Shown piece after piece: positions 36,321 through 53,955 of a DNA stretch of 64,000 nucleotides (the stretch's first letter is position 1; every line of letters begins with the position of its first letter). The notes under the pieces were generated by a model. It saw only the letters and a program-made list of their open reading frames with translations, was not told the DNA's origin and ran no database searches. The stretch lies in contig DATAFF010000158.1 of the NCBI GenBank assembly GCA_036257595.1, positions 1 through 64,000 on the forward strand, in the 5' to 3' direction. This DNA comes from DATAFF01 sp036257595 (GTDB lineage Bacteria; Pseudomonadota; Alphaproteobacteria; Rhizobiales; Aestuariivirgaceae). The translations under genes and the position numbers were made by a program.

Positions 36321-39016
36321 GGCGGGACCGTCGAGACCAGTGCCACGGGAAATCTGTCGAGCAGGCCGGCGAGCGGAACGCGGCCGCCGGTTCCCAGAGT
36401 CTCGCCTGTCAGATGATTGACGAAGCGAGCGCCGGCAAGGGTCGGCAGGACGACAGCCGTGTCGTGCCACCGGCTCCTTGGAACCACCGGCCGGTCGTTG
36501 CCGGCGGTCAGGCGGAGCGTCCGGCACGGGGCGACCGCAATGGCCCAGTCCTCGCCGGCGGTCCTCGCAAATGCGACAACGCTCTCCTGCTCGGGCCCCT
36601 CGACGGTGAGCGGCAGATACTCGCCCTCGGCCATCAGAGCACGCGCCCGGTGACGCAGCGCCAGCCCGCAGCGCAGCAGGTGCAGCTTCATGGCACCGTT
36701 TTTCCAGCCCTCGGTCATGCCACCGAGTTCCGTGATTCCGATGAATTCCACCATTTCCGCTCGTGATTCGAAGTCGATTGGCCGCCGATTGTCCGGATCG
36801 ACGAAGCTCAAGTCAAAACCTTCCGAGCCCTGGTAGATATCAGGTATTCCCGGTGCCGCAAGCTTGACGAGTGTCTGGGTGAGGCTCGTCAGAGCGCCGG
36901 CGACCATCAACGGCTTGATCACAGCGGTGAAATCGCCGAGAAATTCGCCGCTCCGCGCCGGATCGAGCGCCAGCTCGACAAAGTTGCGGACAGCCTGCTC
37001 ATAAGCCTCGTGCGGGGCGATCCAGGTGGTGCGAAACTTTGCCTCGCGCACCGCCTTCTCCATGAAGTCGCCGAGGCGGTGGCGGAAGGCCGCGAGCCCG
37101 GCCGGGTCGGCGGGGTCGAGATCGAACGGCCAGGCGCCGGCGGCGGACTGGTAGAACAGCCATTCGATATTGGGCTCGGGCGCCAGCCCCTCGGCGAGCT
37201 CGACAATGGCCGGCGCGAGCAGCCCGTGCCAGCGCATCACCGCTTCGCCCCATTCGGCCGCCATCTCGCTCAAGGCATAGAGCCGTGCCCGCGCGTCCTC
37301 GCCGCGCTTGGTATCATGGGTGGTGGTGGCGCTGAGGCCATAGGGCTGGTTCTGCCGGCGCAGCGCCATCGCGGCATGGAACGGCTCGAGCCCCAGATCC
37401 TTCGGGTCGGGATCGCCGCCCACCTCGTTGAGCGCGATCAGCCGGTTGAACCGGTAGAACACCGTATCCTCGACCGCCTTCGCCATCACCGCGCCGGTCG
37501 TCTGCTGGAAGCGGGTGACGAAGGAGAGCGCTGCCGCCTGATCCTCCGGGCTCGTGAAATCGAGCCGCATCAGACGGCCGACAAAGTCGATCGTCTCCTC
37601 ATCGTCGATCTCGCGCGACGCCTTTGCCGCCGCCACGGCGGCGGCGATCACTGCCTCGTCGGCGGGCGCGGCGCCGTCGACATCGACATAGGTCCGATAG
37701 AGCGGCAGGGCGGCCGCGAACTCGACCAGCGCCCGCCGCATGGTATCGGCGCCGAAATCGCGGGTCATCGGATCGCGGTCGGTCAGCGCCAGCACCATGT
37801 CCTTGAGGATGCCGAGCTCGCCCGCCAGATTGCGCCACATCATCTCACGCTTGGCGCGGGTGACCTCGGCGGCGAAATCGGCAGGCCCGGCGAACTGCTC
37901 CCAATGGTCATTGAGCTCGGCAAGTCCTCGCGCATCGGTGAAGAGGCCGGCCAGCGCGGCGATGAACTCATAGCCGGTGGTGCCGGCCACCGGCCATTCG
38001 GCGCGAAGCTCTTCGTCGCGGCCGAGGATCTTCTCGATCACCACATAGAGGCCGTCATCGAGGCCGGCTGCCGCCTGCAGCTGATCGAGATAACGGCGCG
38101 GATCGGCGAGACCGTCGACATGATCGATCCTGAGGCCATGGACGTCGCCGGAGGCGACCAGCGACAGAGCGAGGCCATGGACGTCATCGAACACGCGCTG
38201 GCTCTCGACCCTGACCCCGACCAGATCGGCGATCTCGAAGAAGCGGCGATAGGTGAGCTGCTCGCGCGCCGCCCGCCAATGGACGAGCCGCCAGACCTGG
38301 TGCTCATGCAGCTGGTGGATCGCCTCGCGATCCTGGGCGATCGCCTCGGTCGCCTCGATGATTGCCGAACGCACCGCGGCGTCCTCGGCCAGCGCGGCAA
38401 GATCGCTTTTGAGTTGAGCCGAGTCCTCCTGCGTCGCGACGGCGAACCGGCGGGCCAGCGCACCGAAGGTGGTGGGGTCGAGGCGGCCGATGATGTGGGC
38501 ATAGGAGGGCGGGGCGAGCGGCAGGAGCAGCCCGCCATATTTGAAGGAGCAGCCGCCGGTCTCGGCCTCGAAGGCGAGCGAGAAGGCCCCCTGCGTCAAG
38601 GCCTGGCCGTAGGAGCTGGCGAGCGCCGGCACGAGCAGCTTCGGCGCCGACCAGTCGATGTCGAAATGGTCGGCATAGGCGCTGCTGCGACCCCATTCCA
38701 GGACGTCGCGCCACCATGCGTTGCCGGGGCTCGCCCCCATGTGATTGGGAACGATGTCGAGGATGAGCTTGATGCCGTGCTGGCGCATCGTCGCCGCGAG
38801 ATCGGCGAACCCTTGCCCGCCGCCAAGCGCCGAGTCGAGTGCGCCATAGTCGGTCACGTCATAGCCATGGGCCGATCCCGGCGTCGCCTGGAAGATGGGC
38901 GAGGCATAAAGATGGCTGACGCCGAGCGCCTCGAGATAAGGAATGAGCCGCGCCGCCCGTCGAAAATCCATCCCCGACCGGAACTGCAGCCGGTAGGTGG
39001 CGAATGGCGCTGTCAT
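36317..39016 (-). CDS. treY: Malto-oligosyltrehalose synthase
   Basis: Converts the reducing end of a maltodextrin to a trehalosyl unit by intramolecular transglycosylation. 899 residues, GH13. N-terminal TYRLQFRSGMDFRRA and YASPIFQATPGSAHGYDV are typical of TreY; the nucleophile Asp is in HGLRIDHVDGLADP and the acid/base Glu in VVIEKILG. Start at MTAPFATY (39016); the open frame upstream overlaps malQ and is not used. ATGA overlaps with malQ and glgP. Works with TreZ. Confidence 0.96.
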   Translation of the reverse strand: MTAPFATYRLQFRSGMDFRRAARLIPYLEALGVSHLYASPIFQATPGSAHGYDVTDYGALDSALGGGQGFADLAATMRQHGIKLILDIVPNHMGASPGNAWWRDVLEWGRSSAYADHFDIDWSAPKLLVPALASSYGQALTQGAFSLAFEAETGGCSFKYGGLLLPLAPPSYAHIIGRLDPTTFGALARRFAVATQEDSAQLKSDLAALAEDAAVRSAIIEATEAIAQDREAIHQLHEHQVWRLVHWRAAREQLTYRRFFEIADLVGVRVESQRVFDDVHGLALSLVASGDVHGLRIDHVDGLADPRRYLDQLQAAAGLDDGLYVVIEKILGRDEELRAEWPVAGTTGYEFIAALAGLFTDARGLAELNDHWEQFAGPADFAAEVTRAKREMMWRNLAGELGILKDMVLALTDRDPMTRDFGADTMRRALVEFAAALPLYRTYVDVDGAAPADEAVIAAAVAAAKASREIDDEETIDFVGRLMRLDFTSPEDQAAALSFVTRFQQTTGAVMAKAVEDTVFYRFNRLIALNEVGGDPDPKDLGLEPFHAAMALRRQNQPYGLSATTTHDTKRGEDARARLYALSEMAAEWGEAVMRWHGLLAPAIVELAEGLAPEPNIEWLFYQSAAGAWPFDLDPADPAGLAAFRHRLGDFMEKAVREAKFRTTWIAPHEAYEQAVRNFVELALDPARSGEFLGDFTAVIKPLMVAGALTSLTQTLVKLAAPGIPDIYQGSEGFDLSFVDPDNRRPIDFESRAEMVEFIGITELGGMTEGWKNGAMKLHLLRCGLALRHRARALMAEGEYLPLTVEGPEQESVVAFARTAGEDWAIAVAPCRTLRLTAGNDRPVVPRSRWHDTAVVLPTLAGARFVNHLTGETLGTGGRVPLAGLLDRFPVALVSTVPP

Positions 39017-40863
39017 GACGGCCTCGGCCGTTCCTCGCGAAGTGCTGCCGACACCGCGCGGAACAGCGTGTCGTCGGCGATCTGCTCGATGGTCAGCGGC
39101 AGCTTGCGACGCCAATTGGGATATTCGTAGACGGTGCCCGGCAGGTTGACCTGCTCGGCGACGCCGAGCAGGTCCTCGATCTGCGCCACCAGCAAGCGCG
39201 ACGGCGTGCGGGCGAGCAGCCGATGGGTGGCGCTCACCACTTCGGGAGCGATCGCGCTTGGCGGGTCGACCTCGTAGGAGCCCGGCGTCAGCCCGCCATG
39301 GAGCGCCAGAAGGTCGAGGAGCATGCGCCGGTCATGCGCGCGCGCCGCCTGCATCGGCTCGATCCTCTCGGGCAGCAGGGTGCCGAGCTCGGCGCGCAGC
39401 GCGATGTCGCTGCCGGCCCACCAGCCGGCAAGCGTCGGCAGGTCGTGGGTCGACACACAGGCGAGCGCCTCGGCCGGCCAGTGTGTCGGCGGCCGGAAGT
39501 GCTCGCCATCGCGCTCGAACCACAGCACCCGGTAGGACTGGATGGCCGCCGCCCGCATGGTGTCGCGAAAGCCGAAAGGCACGGTGCCGAGATCCTCGCC
39601 GACGATCAGGCAGCGGCAGCGATGCGAGGCATTGGCAAGGACGCCGATCATTCGTGCAAGCGGGTAGCTGACATAGCCGCCGCCACGGGCATCGACGCCG
39701 CTCGGAATCCAGTAGAGCCGTTCCAAAGCCATCACATGATCGATGCGGATGGCGCCGGTGTGGGCCATCAGCGGGCCGATGATGTCATCGAGCGGCGCCA
39801 TGTTGCGGGCGGCGAGCGTCGCCGGCGCGATCGGTGCGAGACCCCAATCCTGGCCGTGATCGTTCAGCATGTCGGGCGGGGCGCCGATGCGTGCCGCAGG
39901 CACCACGAGGTCGCGATCGGCCCAGGTCGCAGCGCCGTCGGGGGCAGCGCCGACAGCCAGATCGAGATAAAGGCCGATGCGCATGCCGGCGGCTCTCGCA
40001 TGACGCTGGGCAGCCGCCAGCTGCTCATTGGCCAGCCATTGCAGCCAGCAATGGAAGGCGACGGCCTCCGCATTGTCGTTGGCGAAATCGCTCACCATCG
40101 TGCTGGACGGATCCTGATAGGCGGCGGGCCAGCCATGCCAGCCGGCGGGGAAGCCTTGCGTCACCATCCATTCCGACAACGCCTCGAACAGAGCGAAGCG
40201 TTGGAGCACCGGACCGGCCGCCTCGCGCCATGCCTGGAACGCGGGCGGTCGTTGCACCTTTTCGCGAAACAATCGCCCGAGCAGGTCGAGCTTCAAGGCA
40301 TGGACCTCGGGGTAGTCGATCAGGCCGGGCATGCGGAGCCCCGCCAGGAGCTGCGGCTCGAGCTCGGCCAGCATCGCCTCGCTGCCCTCGATCCGGTCGA
40401 TCGCGATATAGATCCAGTCGAGCATGCGGCGGTCGGAGGGAGCATAGGGGCTGAAGCGGGCGGGATCGGCGGCGAACAGGGCATGGAGCGGGTTCAAGCC
40501 GATGAAATCGGCGCCGGCGGCAGCGGCAATATCGGCAAAAGCTGCGAGATCGGCGAAGTCGCCAATGCCGAGATTGCGTGCCGAGCGCAGGCTGTAGAGC
40601 TGGCAGCTCACGCCCCAGACACGCTCATGATCGAGCCATGACGGGAAGTAGCATCGTGCCGGCGGCTCGGGCGTCGCGGCCTGAAGCGACGGCGCGGCCT
40701 GCAGCGCGGCTGCCACCTCCTCGTCGTTCGCGGCAGGCACGCCCATGACCGCCAGCAAGCGGCGCTTGGCCTCATCGGAGATGATCCGTCGCTCGCCGGT
40801 CTCGCTGACATAGTCGGAGAGAATTCCGTACGCACGGGCGAGCTGGTCGAGGGCCTCGCTCAT
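39013..40863 (-). CDS. malQ: 4-alpha-glucanotransferase (amylomaltase)
   Basis: GH77 disproportionating enzyme that lengthens or shortens maltodextrins, 616 residues from MSEALDQLAR. Nucleophile Asp in GAIRIDHVMALERLYWIP, acid/base Glu in CLIVGEDLGTVP, and STHDLPTLAGWW. N-terminal MalQ-specific domain (RRIISDEAKRRLLAVMG). In this operon it can make chains long enough for TreY from short products left by GlgX and GlgP. ATGA overlaps with treZ and treY. Confidence 0.95.
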   Translation of the reverse strand: MSEALDQLARAYGILSDYVSETGERRIISDEAKRRLLAVMGVPAANDEEVAAALQAAPSLQAATPEPPARCYFPSWLDHERVWGVSCQLYSLRSARNLGIGDFADLAAFADIAAAAGADFIGLNPLHALFAADPARFSPYAPSDRRMLDWIYIAIDRIEGSEAMLAELEPQLLAGLRMPGLIDYPEVHALKLDLLGRLFREKVQRPPAFQAWREAAGPVLQRFALFEALSEWMVTQGFPAGWHGWPAAYQDPSSTMVSDFANDNAEAVAFHCWLQWLANEQLAAAQRHARAAGMRIGLYLDLAVGAAPDGAATWADRDLVVPAARIGAPPDMLNDHGQDWGLAPIAPATLAARNMAPLDDIIGPLMAHTGAIRIDHVMALERLYWIPSGVDARGGGYVSYPLARMIGVLANASHRCRCLIVGEDLGTVPFGFRDTMRAAAIQSYRVLWFERDGEHFRPPTHWPAEALACVSTHDLPTLAGWWAGSDIALRAELGTLLPERIEPMQAARAHDRRMLLDLLALHGGLTPGSYEVDPPSAIAPEVVSATHRLLARTPSRLLVAQIEDLLGVAEQVNLPGTVYEYPNWRRKLPLTIEQIADDTLFRAVSAALREERPRPS

Positions 40864-42697
40864 GGCGCAACCGGCGCGGCGAGGCGGAACACCACCGACC
40901 ATTCGGGGAGGGATCCGCTCTTGAGGAGACCATCGGCCCCGGCGACGCTTTCGAACAGGAGCTTCGCGTCGTCACTGAGCTTGACGGAGGCCGGGACGCT
41001 GGACGGGCGGTCGCCGAGATTGGCAATGACGCTGAGCCTCGAGCGGTCGCCCAGCGTCCAGCTGATCACCAGCAGGTTGCTGGCGGCGAGCTCGACGCTT
41101 CCGGACCCACCTTCGATGCCGAGGAGGCGCGGCACGATTTCATGGCGGCGCAGCCGCATGAGCCGCGTCACAAAGTCGAGTCGAGCTTCGCCTTCCTCGG
41201 TCTCGACGCCGTTCCATTCGAGCTTCGAGTCGAGAAAGGTCGAGAGCGCGTTGGGATCGGGAATGAGCTCGCGGTTCTGCGGATTCTTGAAGCTCGACCA
41301 TTGGGAGAATTCGCGGCGGCGCCCCTCCCTGACGGCGGTCGCGAGCTCGCCATGGAAGTCGCAGAAGAAGGCGAAGGGCGTGCGCTCGCCCCATTCCTCG
41401 CCCATATAGATCAGCGGGATCTGCGGCGACAGCAGAAGGAGCGCGGTCAGCGCCTCGACGATGCGGGGCGGCGCGAGATCGGCGAGGCGGTCGCCAAAGG
41501 CGCGATTGCCGATCTGATCGTGATTTTGCAGGAAGTGGATGAAGGCGGTCGGCGGCAGATGCCGGCTCGGCGCGCCGCGCGGCTGGTTGTTGCGGAATTT
41601 CGAGACCTCGCCCTGGAAGATGAAGCCCTCGGCGAGCGCCCGCGCGAGCTTCTGAAGGCGGTCGGAGATGTAGTCGCCGTAATAGCCTTCGTCCTCGCCG
41701 GTGGCGATGACATGGGCGGCGTGGTGGAAGTCGTCGTTCCACTCGGCATCGAACAAGACGACCGCGCCGCTCGCATCGCGCTCGACATGCCGGACCATGT
41801 TGCGGTCGTCCTCGGTGGCGAGGTGAACATGGCGTCCCGGAAAGCGCTGGCGGACCTCGAGCGCCAGCTCGTCGAGAAGATGGATTGCCGCCTGATCGCG
41901 AATTTGATCGATGGCATCGAAGCGCAAGCCGTCGATCATGTATTCACCGATCCAGTAGAGCGCGTTGTCGATGAAGTAGCGCCTGACCGGGTGCCTCTCG
42001 AAAGCGATCGCGCCGCCCCATGGCGTCTGGCGCTCGGGGTGGAAGAACTCCGGCGCATAATGCGACAGATAATTGCCCTCCGGTCCGAAGTGATTGTAGA
42101 CGACGTCGAGGAACACCATGAGGTCGCGCTCATGAGCGGCATCGACCAGGCGCTTCAGCTGCTCGGGGCCGCCATAGGCGGCATGCGGCGCATAGAGCAG
42201 GGTCCCGTCATAACCCCAGCCGCGATTGCCGGCGAACTGGGCGACCGGCATGAGCTCGATCGCGGTGACGCCGAGCTGCTCCAGATGATCGAGGCGAGCC
42301 CGCACCCCGTCGAAATTGCCCGGCACCGAAAAGGTGCCGGTATGGAGCTCGTAGATCACCGTTTCATGCCAGGGCCGGCCCTTCCAATAGGGCAGCCGCC
42401 ATTCAAAGGCATCGGGATCGACCAGCCGCGAAGGGCCGTTGACATCGCCGAGCTGAGCGCGCGCGGCGGGATCGGGCACCTTGAGATTGTCGGCCAGCAC
42501 GAAGCTGTAGCCCTCGCCCGGCTTGACGAGGTCGGTCTCGACCGTGAACCAGCCATCGTCGTCGGGCTCCATCGCCAGGACCTCGCCGGTGCGATGGCCG
42601 ATGAGGCCGATCTCCGTCTGAGCCGGTGCCCACAGGCGGAAACGCGCGGCATGCGCGCCGACCATCTCGGTTCCCCAGGTGATGGGCAGACGCTGGC

Positions 42698-42701
<4 letters not shown>
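40860..42701 (-). CDS. treZ: Malto-oligosyltrehalose trehalohydrolase
   Basis: Releases free trehalose from maltooligosyltrehalose made by TreY. 613 residues, GH13 with an N-terminal CBM48-like domain (ARFRLWAPAQTEIGL). Nucleophile Asp in IDGLRFDAIDQI, acid/base Glu in HLATEDDRN, then FLQNHDQIGNRAFGDRL, typical of TreZ. Start MSQRLPITWG at 42701; the frame is open upstream inside glgX but belongs to no gene. Coupled to glgX and malQ by ATGA overlaps. Confidence 0.96.
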
Positions 42702-44797
<2,096 letters not shown>

Positions 44798-44826
44798 CGT
44801 CTCCGATCAAGTCGAGCAGGCATGCT

Positions 44827-47042
<2,216 letters not shown>

Positions 47043-47046
<4 letters not shown>

Positions 47047-50000
47047 GGCACGATGCCCCGGCGTCGCAGCAGCTCCATCACGCCGCGCACCGGGATGGTG
47101 AGCCAGCCGGGCCGGTTGGTCGCCTCATAGGCGATCTCGTAGAACGCTTTGTGCAGCAGGAAGAGATCGAGCAGCTGCTGGTCCGATTTGAGGGCGCTCG
47201 AGCGGATGTCGCCGGCATAGGATCCGAAATAGCTCGACAGGAAGTCGGCGGTTGCGGCATCGCGCCAGTTGAGCGCGAGATCGCGCATGGCGGCGGCCTG
47301 ATCGGGAGCGAGGCTCACGGCGCGATCGAACGCCGACCATGCGGCATAGTCGAAGGAGCGCAGCATGCCGGCGACGTCGCGCATCGGCGATGTCTTCTCG
47401 CGGCGCTCCGCCAGCGGTCGCTGCGGCTCGCCCTCGAAGTCGATGATCCACACATCGGTCTTGCTGACCAGCAGCTGACCGAGATGGTAGTCGCCATGCA
47501 CCCGAATGCATCGGCCGGCCGGCGGAATGGAGGCGAACTCCTCGAGGCAGCCAATGACCTCGTTGCGCATGTCGAGCAGATCGGCGATCTCGCCGCCGCC
47601 GCTCATTGCCGGGCCGCTCGACGCCAGCAGATCGAAGGCTGCCTCGCCTTGCTCGCGGGCACGCTCGACCCACAGGGCGATATGGCTCTCGTTCACCGGC
47701 TCCGGCATGAAGGCGGGATCGGACCGCGCCGCCGCGAAGGCATTGTGCATCCGTGCCGTCACTTTCCCGAAGCTGGCCGCGAGATCGAGCGGATAGACCT
47801 TTGCCGGAGCGCTTGTCGCCGAGTCGGCGGTCAGCACCGCCTGCTGCAGATGACGCGCCAGCGCCTCGACGATGATGCCCCAGGCGTCGCCCTGGTTCTC
47901 GACCACCTCGAAGGCGGCGGCAATCGCGGTGGGAGCGCCGTCTCCCGGCATCGATTCGGCGACCCCGAGCAGGGCAGGGCTGCGGTCGAAATGCGCCTCC
48001 TCGGTGAGATAGCGGCCAACCTCGAGCTCGGGCTGAACGCCGCTTGCGGGCCGGCGATAGATCTTGAGCAGGATGCGATCGCCAATGATCACCGAGCTGT
48101 TGCTCTGCTCGACGCCGACGCCGCGAACGGTTGTGGCTTCCGGAAACTCGGCCAGCAGGTCGCGGATCTTGAGACTGCAGCTGAAACGGAGCTTGCCGCC
48201 GGCCGAATCCTGGTCCTCGCCCCGCGCCATGGCATGGACGAGGCCCACGGCCAGCGTCTCGTCATTGGCCGAATCGAAGATCGCGCCGACCCGCGGTCCC
48301 TCGCGGAGCTTGGCGAGAGTATAGGGCGCAACGCCTGAATCGGGGCGAAGCTCGTGGCCGCCCCAGCGTGCCGAGAGCGGTAGGAAGTAGCGCTGGCGCC
48401 GGCCGTCGCGCAAGTTGACATCGACGAAGGTCAGGAGGTGATGGGTGCCCTGCCATTCAAAGCGAGCGAACAGCGTGATGGCGGTCGCGGCGATGGCACT
48501 GTCCTTGCCGGAGAACCAGCGCTGGCGCACGAGATAATGCGGCAGAACCTCGTTCTCGATCTGGTGCTGATTGCGCTGGGTGATGGCGCTGTCGAGACCG
48601 CTGCGCAGCACCAGCGTGAGAAACTCCGGCAAGGGCTGCGGGGGCGCGGTGTACCAGCGCGGCAGCTCCGCCTCGCGGGTCAGCAGGAACCAGAAGAAGC
48701 CGTAGGCCTGCAGCATCACCATATAGGGTCCGGTGCCGATCGGCGGGAAGGCCGAGCGCCCGAGGAGCTCGACCGGCACGGCGCCGGCCCAGGGCGAGAG
48801 GTCGAGATCGGCGCACTGCGCCGATGCCGAGAGATTGGCGACGCAGAGGATCTGCTCGTCGCCGAGCTCCCTGACATAGGCAACGATCTTGCGATTGCCG
48901 GGATAGAGGAAGCTCAGGCTGCCGCGACCGAAGGCACGGTGCTGCTTGCGGACCTGGATGAGCCGCCGCATCCAGTTGAGCAGCGATGCCGAGTCGCGTT
49001 GCTCGGCCTCGACATTGAGCGCCTGATAGCCATAGAGCGGGTCCATGATGACCGGCAGATAGAGGCGCTGCGGGTCGGCCCGCGAGAAGCCGCCATTGCG
49101 GTCGGCAGACCATTGCATAGGGGTGCGCACCCCGTCGCGGTCGCCGAGATAGATGTTGTCGCCCATGCCGATCTCGTCGCCGTAATAGATGACCGGCGTT
49201 CCGGGCATCGACATGAGCAGCGCATTCATCAGCTCGATCTTGCGCCGGTCATTGTCCATGAGCGGCGCGAGCCGGCGGCGGATGCCGAGATTGAGCCGCG
49301 CCCGGCTGTCGGTGGCGTAGACCCGCCAGAGATAGTCGCGTTCCTCGTCGGTCACCATTTCGAGCGTCAGCTCGTCGTGATTGCGCAGGAAGATGGCCCA
49401 TTGGCAGCTTTCCGGGATCTCCGGAGTCTGGCGCAGGATGTCGGTGATCGGGTGACGGTCCTCCTGGGCGAGGGCCATATACATGCGCGGCATCAGGGGG
49501 AAGTGGAACGCCATGTGGCATTCATCGCCGTCGCCGAAATAGGGCCTGGTGTCCTCCGGCCACTGATTGGCCTCGGCAAGGAGCATGCGGTCGGGATAGC
49601 TGTCGTCGATCGTCGCCCGGACGCGGCGCAGCACATCATGGGTCTCGGGAAGGTTCTCGTTGTTGGTGCCCTCGCGCTCGCAGAGATAGGGCACGGCGTC
49701 GAGACGCAAGCCGTCGACACCCTTGTCGAGCCAGAAGCGCAGCGCCTTGGTGACCTCATCGAACACCTGGGGATTTTCGAAGTTGAGATCCGGCTGGTGC
49801 GCGTAGAATCGGTGCCAGAAATAGGCCTTGGCAACCGGGTCCCAGGTCCAGTTGGAGCTTTCGGTGTCGATGAAGATGATGCGGGTGCCGCGATAGCGCG
49901 TGTCGGTATCGCTCCACACATAGAAATCGCGCTCGCTCGATCCTTGCGAGGCAGCCCGGGCGCGCTCGAACCAGGGATGCTGATCGGAGGTGTGGTTGAT

Positions 50001-50351
50001 CACGAGTTCGGTGATCACCCGCATGCCGCGCCGGTGCGCTTCGGCGATGAAGCTCTCGAACTGCTCCATATCGCCGTAGTTCGGGTTGATCGACTGGTAG
50101 TCGGCGATGTCGTAGCCGTCATCCTTGAGGGGCGAGGGATAGAAGGGCAGGAGCCACACCGTGTTGACGCCCAGGCTCTCGATATAGTCGAGGCGCTGGA
50201 TGAGTCCGGCGAAATCGCCGACGCCGTCGCCCGTCGAGTCCTGAAAGGCCTTGACGTGGAGCTGATAGATGATGGCGTCCTTGTACCAATCGGTTACAGA
50301 ACGATCGACAAATTCCTCAGGCCCAAGTTTCGCTTCCGCCGTCGTGTCCAC
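47043..50351 (-). CDS. treS: Trehalose synthase fused to maltokinase
   Basis: A 1102-residue fusion starting with GTG. Residues 1 to ~550 are a GH13 trehalose synthase (trehalose to maltose isomerase): [18 protein letters not shown], nucleophile Asp in [12 protein letters not shown], Glu in [24 protein letters not shown]. The remainder, from about 570, is a Pep2/Mak maltokinase: FSGKDS, GRYLTEE, the catalytic loop [12 protein letters not shown] and metal site [11 protein letters not shown]. The product, maltose-1-phosphate, is the donor for GlgE, encoded 10 nt upstream. Fusion forces 1:1 supply of isomerase and kinase. Confidence 0.96.
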
Positions 50352-50361
50352 GCCAAGCTCC

Positions 50362-52386
<2,025 letters not shown>

Positions 52387-52393
52387 GGCTCGC

Positions 52394-53851
52394 TCACGCG
52401 ACGGCCACCGGCGTGCGCGGCGGCTTCGACTTTTCGACGCCGGTCCGGTCGAGGGCGGAGAGGAACCGGCTGTACCACCAGTCGACATTCTCCCTGACGA
52501 CATTGCGCAGCAGCGCTCGATGGCGGGCACGTCGTTCCTCGAGTCCCATCTCCAAACCCCGTTCTATGGCGGCGGCGACATTGCCGCTGTCATAAGGGTT
52601 GACGAGCAGCGCGTCCTTGAGCTGTTCCGCCGCACCCGCGAAATGCGACAGTATGAGCACGCCCGGATCCTCGGGATCCTGGGCGGCGACATATTCCTTG
52701 GCCACCAGGTTCATGCCGTCGCGCAGCGGCGTGACCAGCCCGACCCGGGCGAGGCGGTACACGGTGGCGAGCCGGTCGCGCGGATAGGAGCGGTGGACGT
52801 AGCGCACCGGCACCCAGTCGAAATCGCCGAACCGGCCATTGACCCGGCCGGCGGCGGATTCGAGCTCGGCGCGGATGTCGGCATAGGCCTTGACGCCGTC
52901 GCGCGTCGGCGGGGCGATCTGCAGCATGGTGACCTTGCCCTGCAGGTCCTGGTTGCGCGTCAGCAGCGTCTCGAAGGCCTCGATCCGCTGCGGCAACCCC
53001 TTGGTGTAGTCCAGCCGGTCGACGCCGATGATCACCTTCTGCCCGTCGATCAGCTCGTCCATCCTTGCTGCCCCGTCGCGCGCCGCGCCGGCAAAGCTGC
53101 CGGCATCGATGCCGATCGGGAAGGCATCGGCGATGGCGGTCTGGCCAAAGGCTTGCAGGCGATTGTCGGAAAGGGCCTGGCCGCCCAGCACCTCGGTGAC
53201 ATAGCGGGCGAAGTTCTGGCGGTCGCGATGGGTCTGGAAGCCGATGACATTGCAGGCAAACAGGCAGCGGGCGAGGCGCTCGTGATGCGGCACGGCGGTG
53301 AACACCTCGGGCGGCGGGAAGGGGATGTGAAGGAAGAAGCCGATCGGCCCGGTGGCCTTGCGCTTGCGCAGCGCCGCCGCAAGCGGGATCAGATGATAGT
53401 CATGGATCCATATGCGGTCCTCCGGCTGGATCAGCCGGCACAGCTCGTCCGCGATCCGGTCATTGGTCGCGAAATAGGCGTCCTTCTCCGCCTCGTCGAT
53501 CTGAATGAGATCAAGGCGGTAGTGGAAGAGCGGCCACAGGCAGCGGTTGGAAAAGCCGAGATAGTAGAGCTGGTGCTCCTCTGGCGTGAAATCCATCGTG
53601 GCGGTGGTGACGCCGCAATCGAAGCGGCGCTTATGCGGCGGTCCGGGGGCATCGCTGACACGGCCGCTCCAGCCGAACCACAGGCCGCCATTGGCCTTCA
53701 GGGCCTCGCCGACAGCGACGGCAAGGCCGCCGCTCTGACTACCGTTCGACAAGTCTCCCACCCGATTTGAGACCACGACCAGGCGACTCGAATAGCGGGG
53801 AACGACACTGAAGATTTCGGGGCGCGCGGACGGGTGATGGGTGCTCGGCAT
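52394..53851 (-). CDS. otsA: Alpha,alpha-trehalose-phosphate synthase (UDP-forming)
   Basis: GT20 enzyme making trehalose-6-phosphate from UDP-glucose and glucose-6-phosphate, 485 residues from MPSTHHPSAR. An upstream ATG at 53908 would add 19 residues without similarity. Blocks: VVVSNRVG, SGGLAVAVGEAL, WFGWSGRV, WIHDYHLIPL, GVDRLDYTKGLPQRI and TPLRDGMNLVAKEYVA. First gene of the sugar operon. No otsB phosphatase domain is fused or adjacent. Confidence 0.95.
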   Translation of the reverse strand: MPSTHHPSARPEIFSVVPRYSSRLVVVSNRVGDLSNGSQSGGLAVAVGEALKANGGLWFGWSGRVSDAPGPPHKRRFDCGVTTATMDFTPEEHQLYYLGFSNRCLWPLFHYRLDLIQIDEAEKDAYFATNDRIADELCRLIQPEDRIWIHDYHLIPLAAALRKRKATGPIGFFLHIPFPPPEVFTAVPHHERLARCLFACNVIGFQTHRDRQNFARYVTEVLGGQALSDNRLQAFGQTAIADAFPIGIDAGSFAGAARDGAARMDELIDGQKVIIGVDRLDYTKGLPQRIEAFETLLTRNQDLQGKVTMLQIAPPTRDGVKAYADIRAELESAAGRVNGRFGDFDWVPVRYVHRSYPRDRLATVYRLARVGLVTPLRDGMNLVAKEYVAAQDPEDPGVLILSHFAGAAEQLKDALLVNPYDSGNVAAAIERGLEMGLEERRARHRALLRNVVRENVDWWYSRFLSALDRTGVEKSKPPRTPVAVA

Positions 53852-53955
53852 GAATTCACGGTTTCCTGCTGTCGGGGGGTTGGCACACCCCTCGCCACTA
53901 ACGCGCATCTACGATGGTTGTTCCGCCATTCCGCCACAAAGCCATCGGTCCTTCA

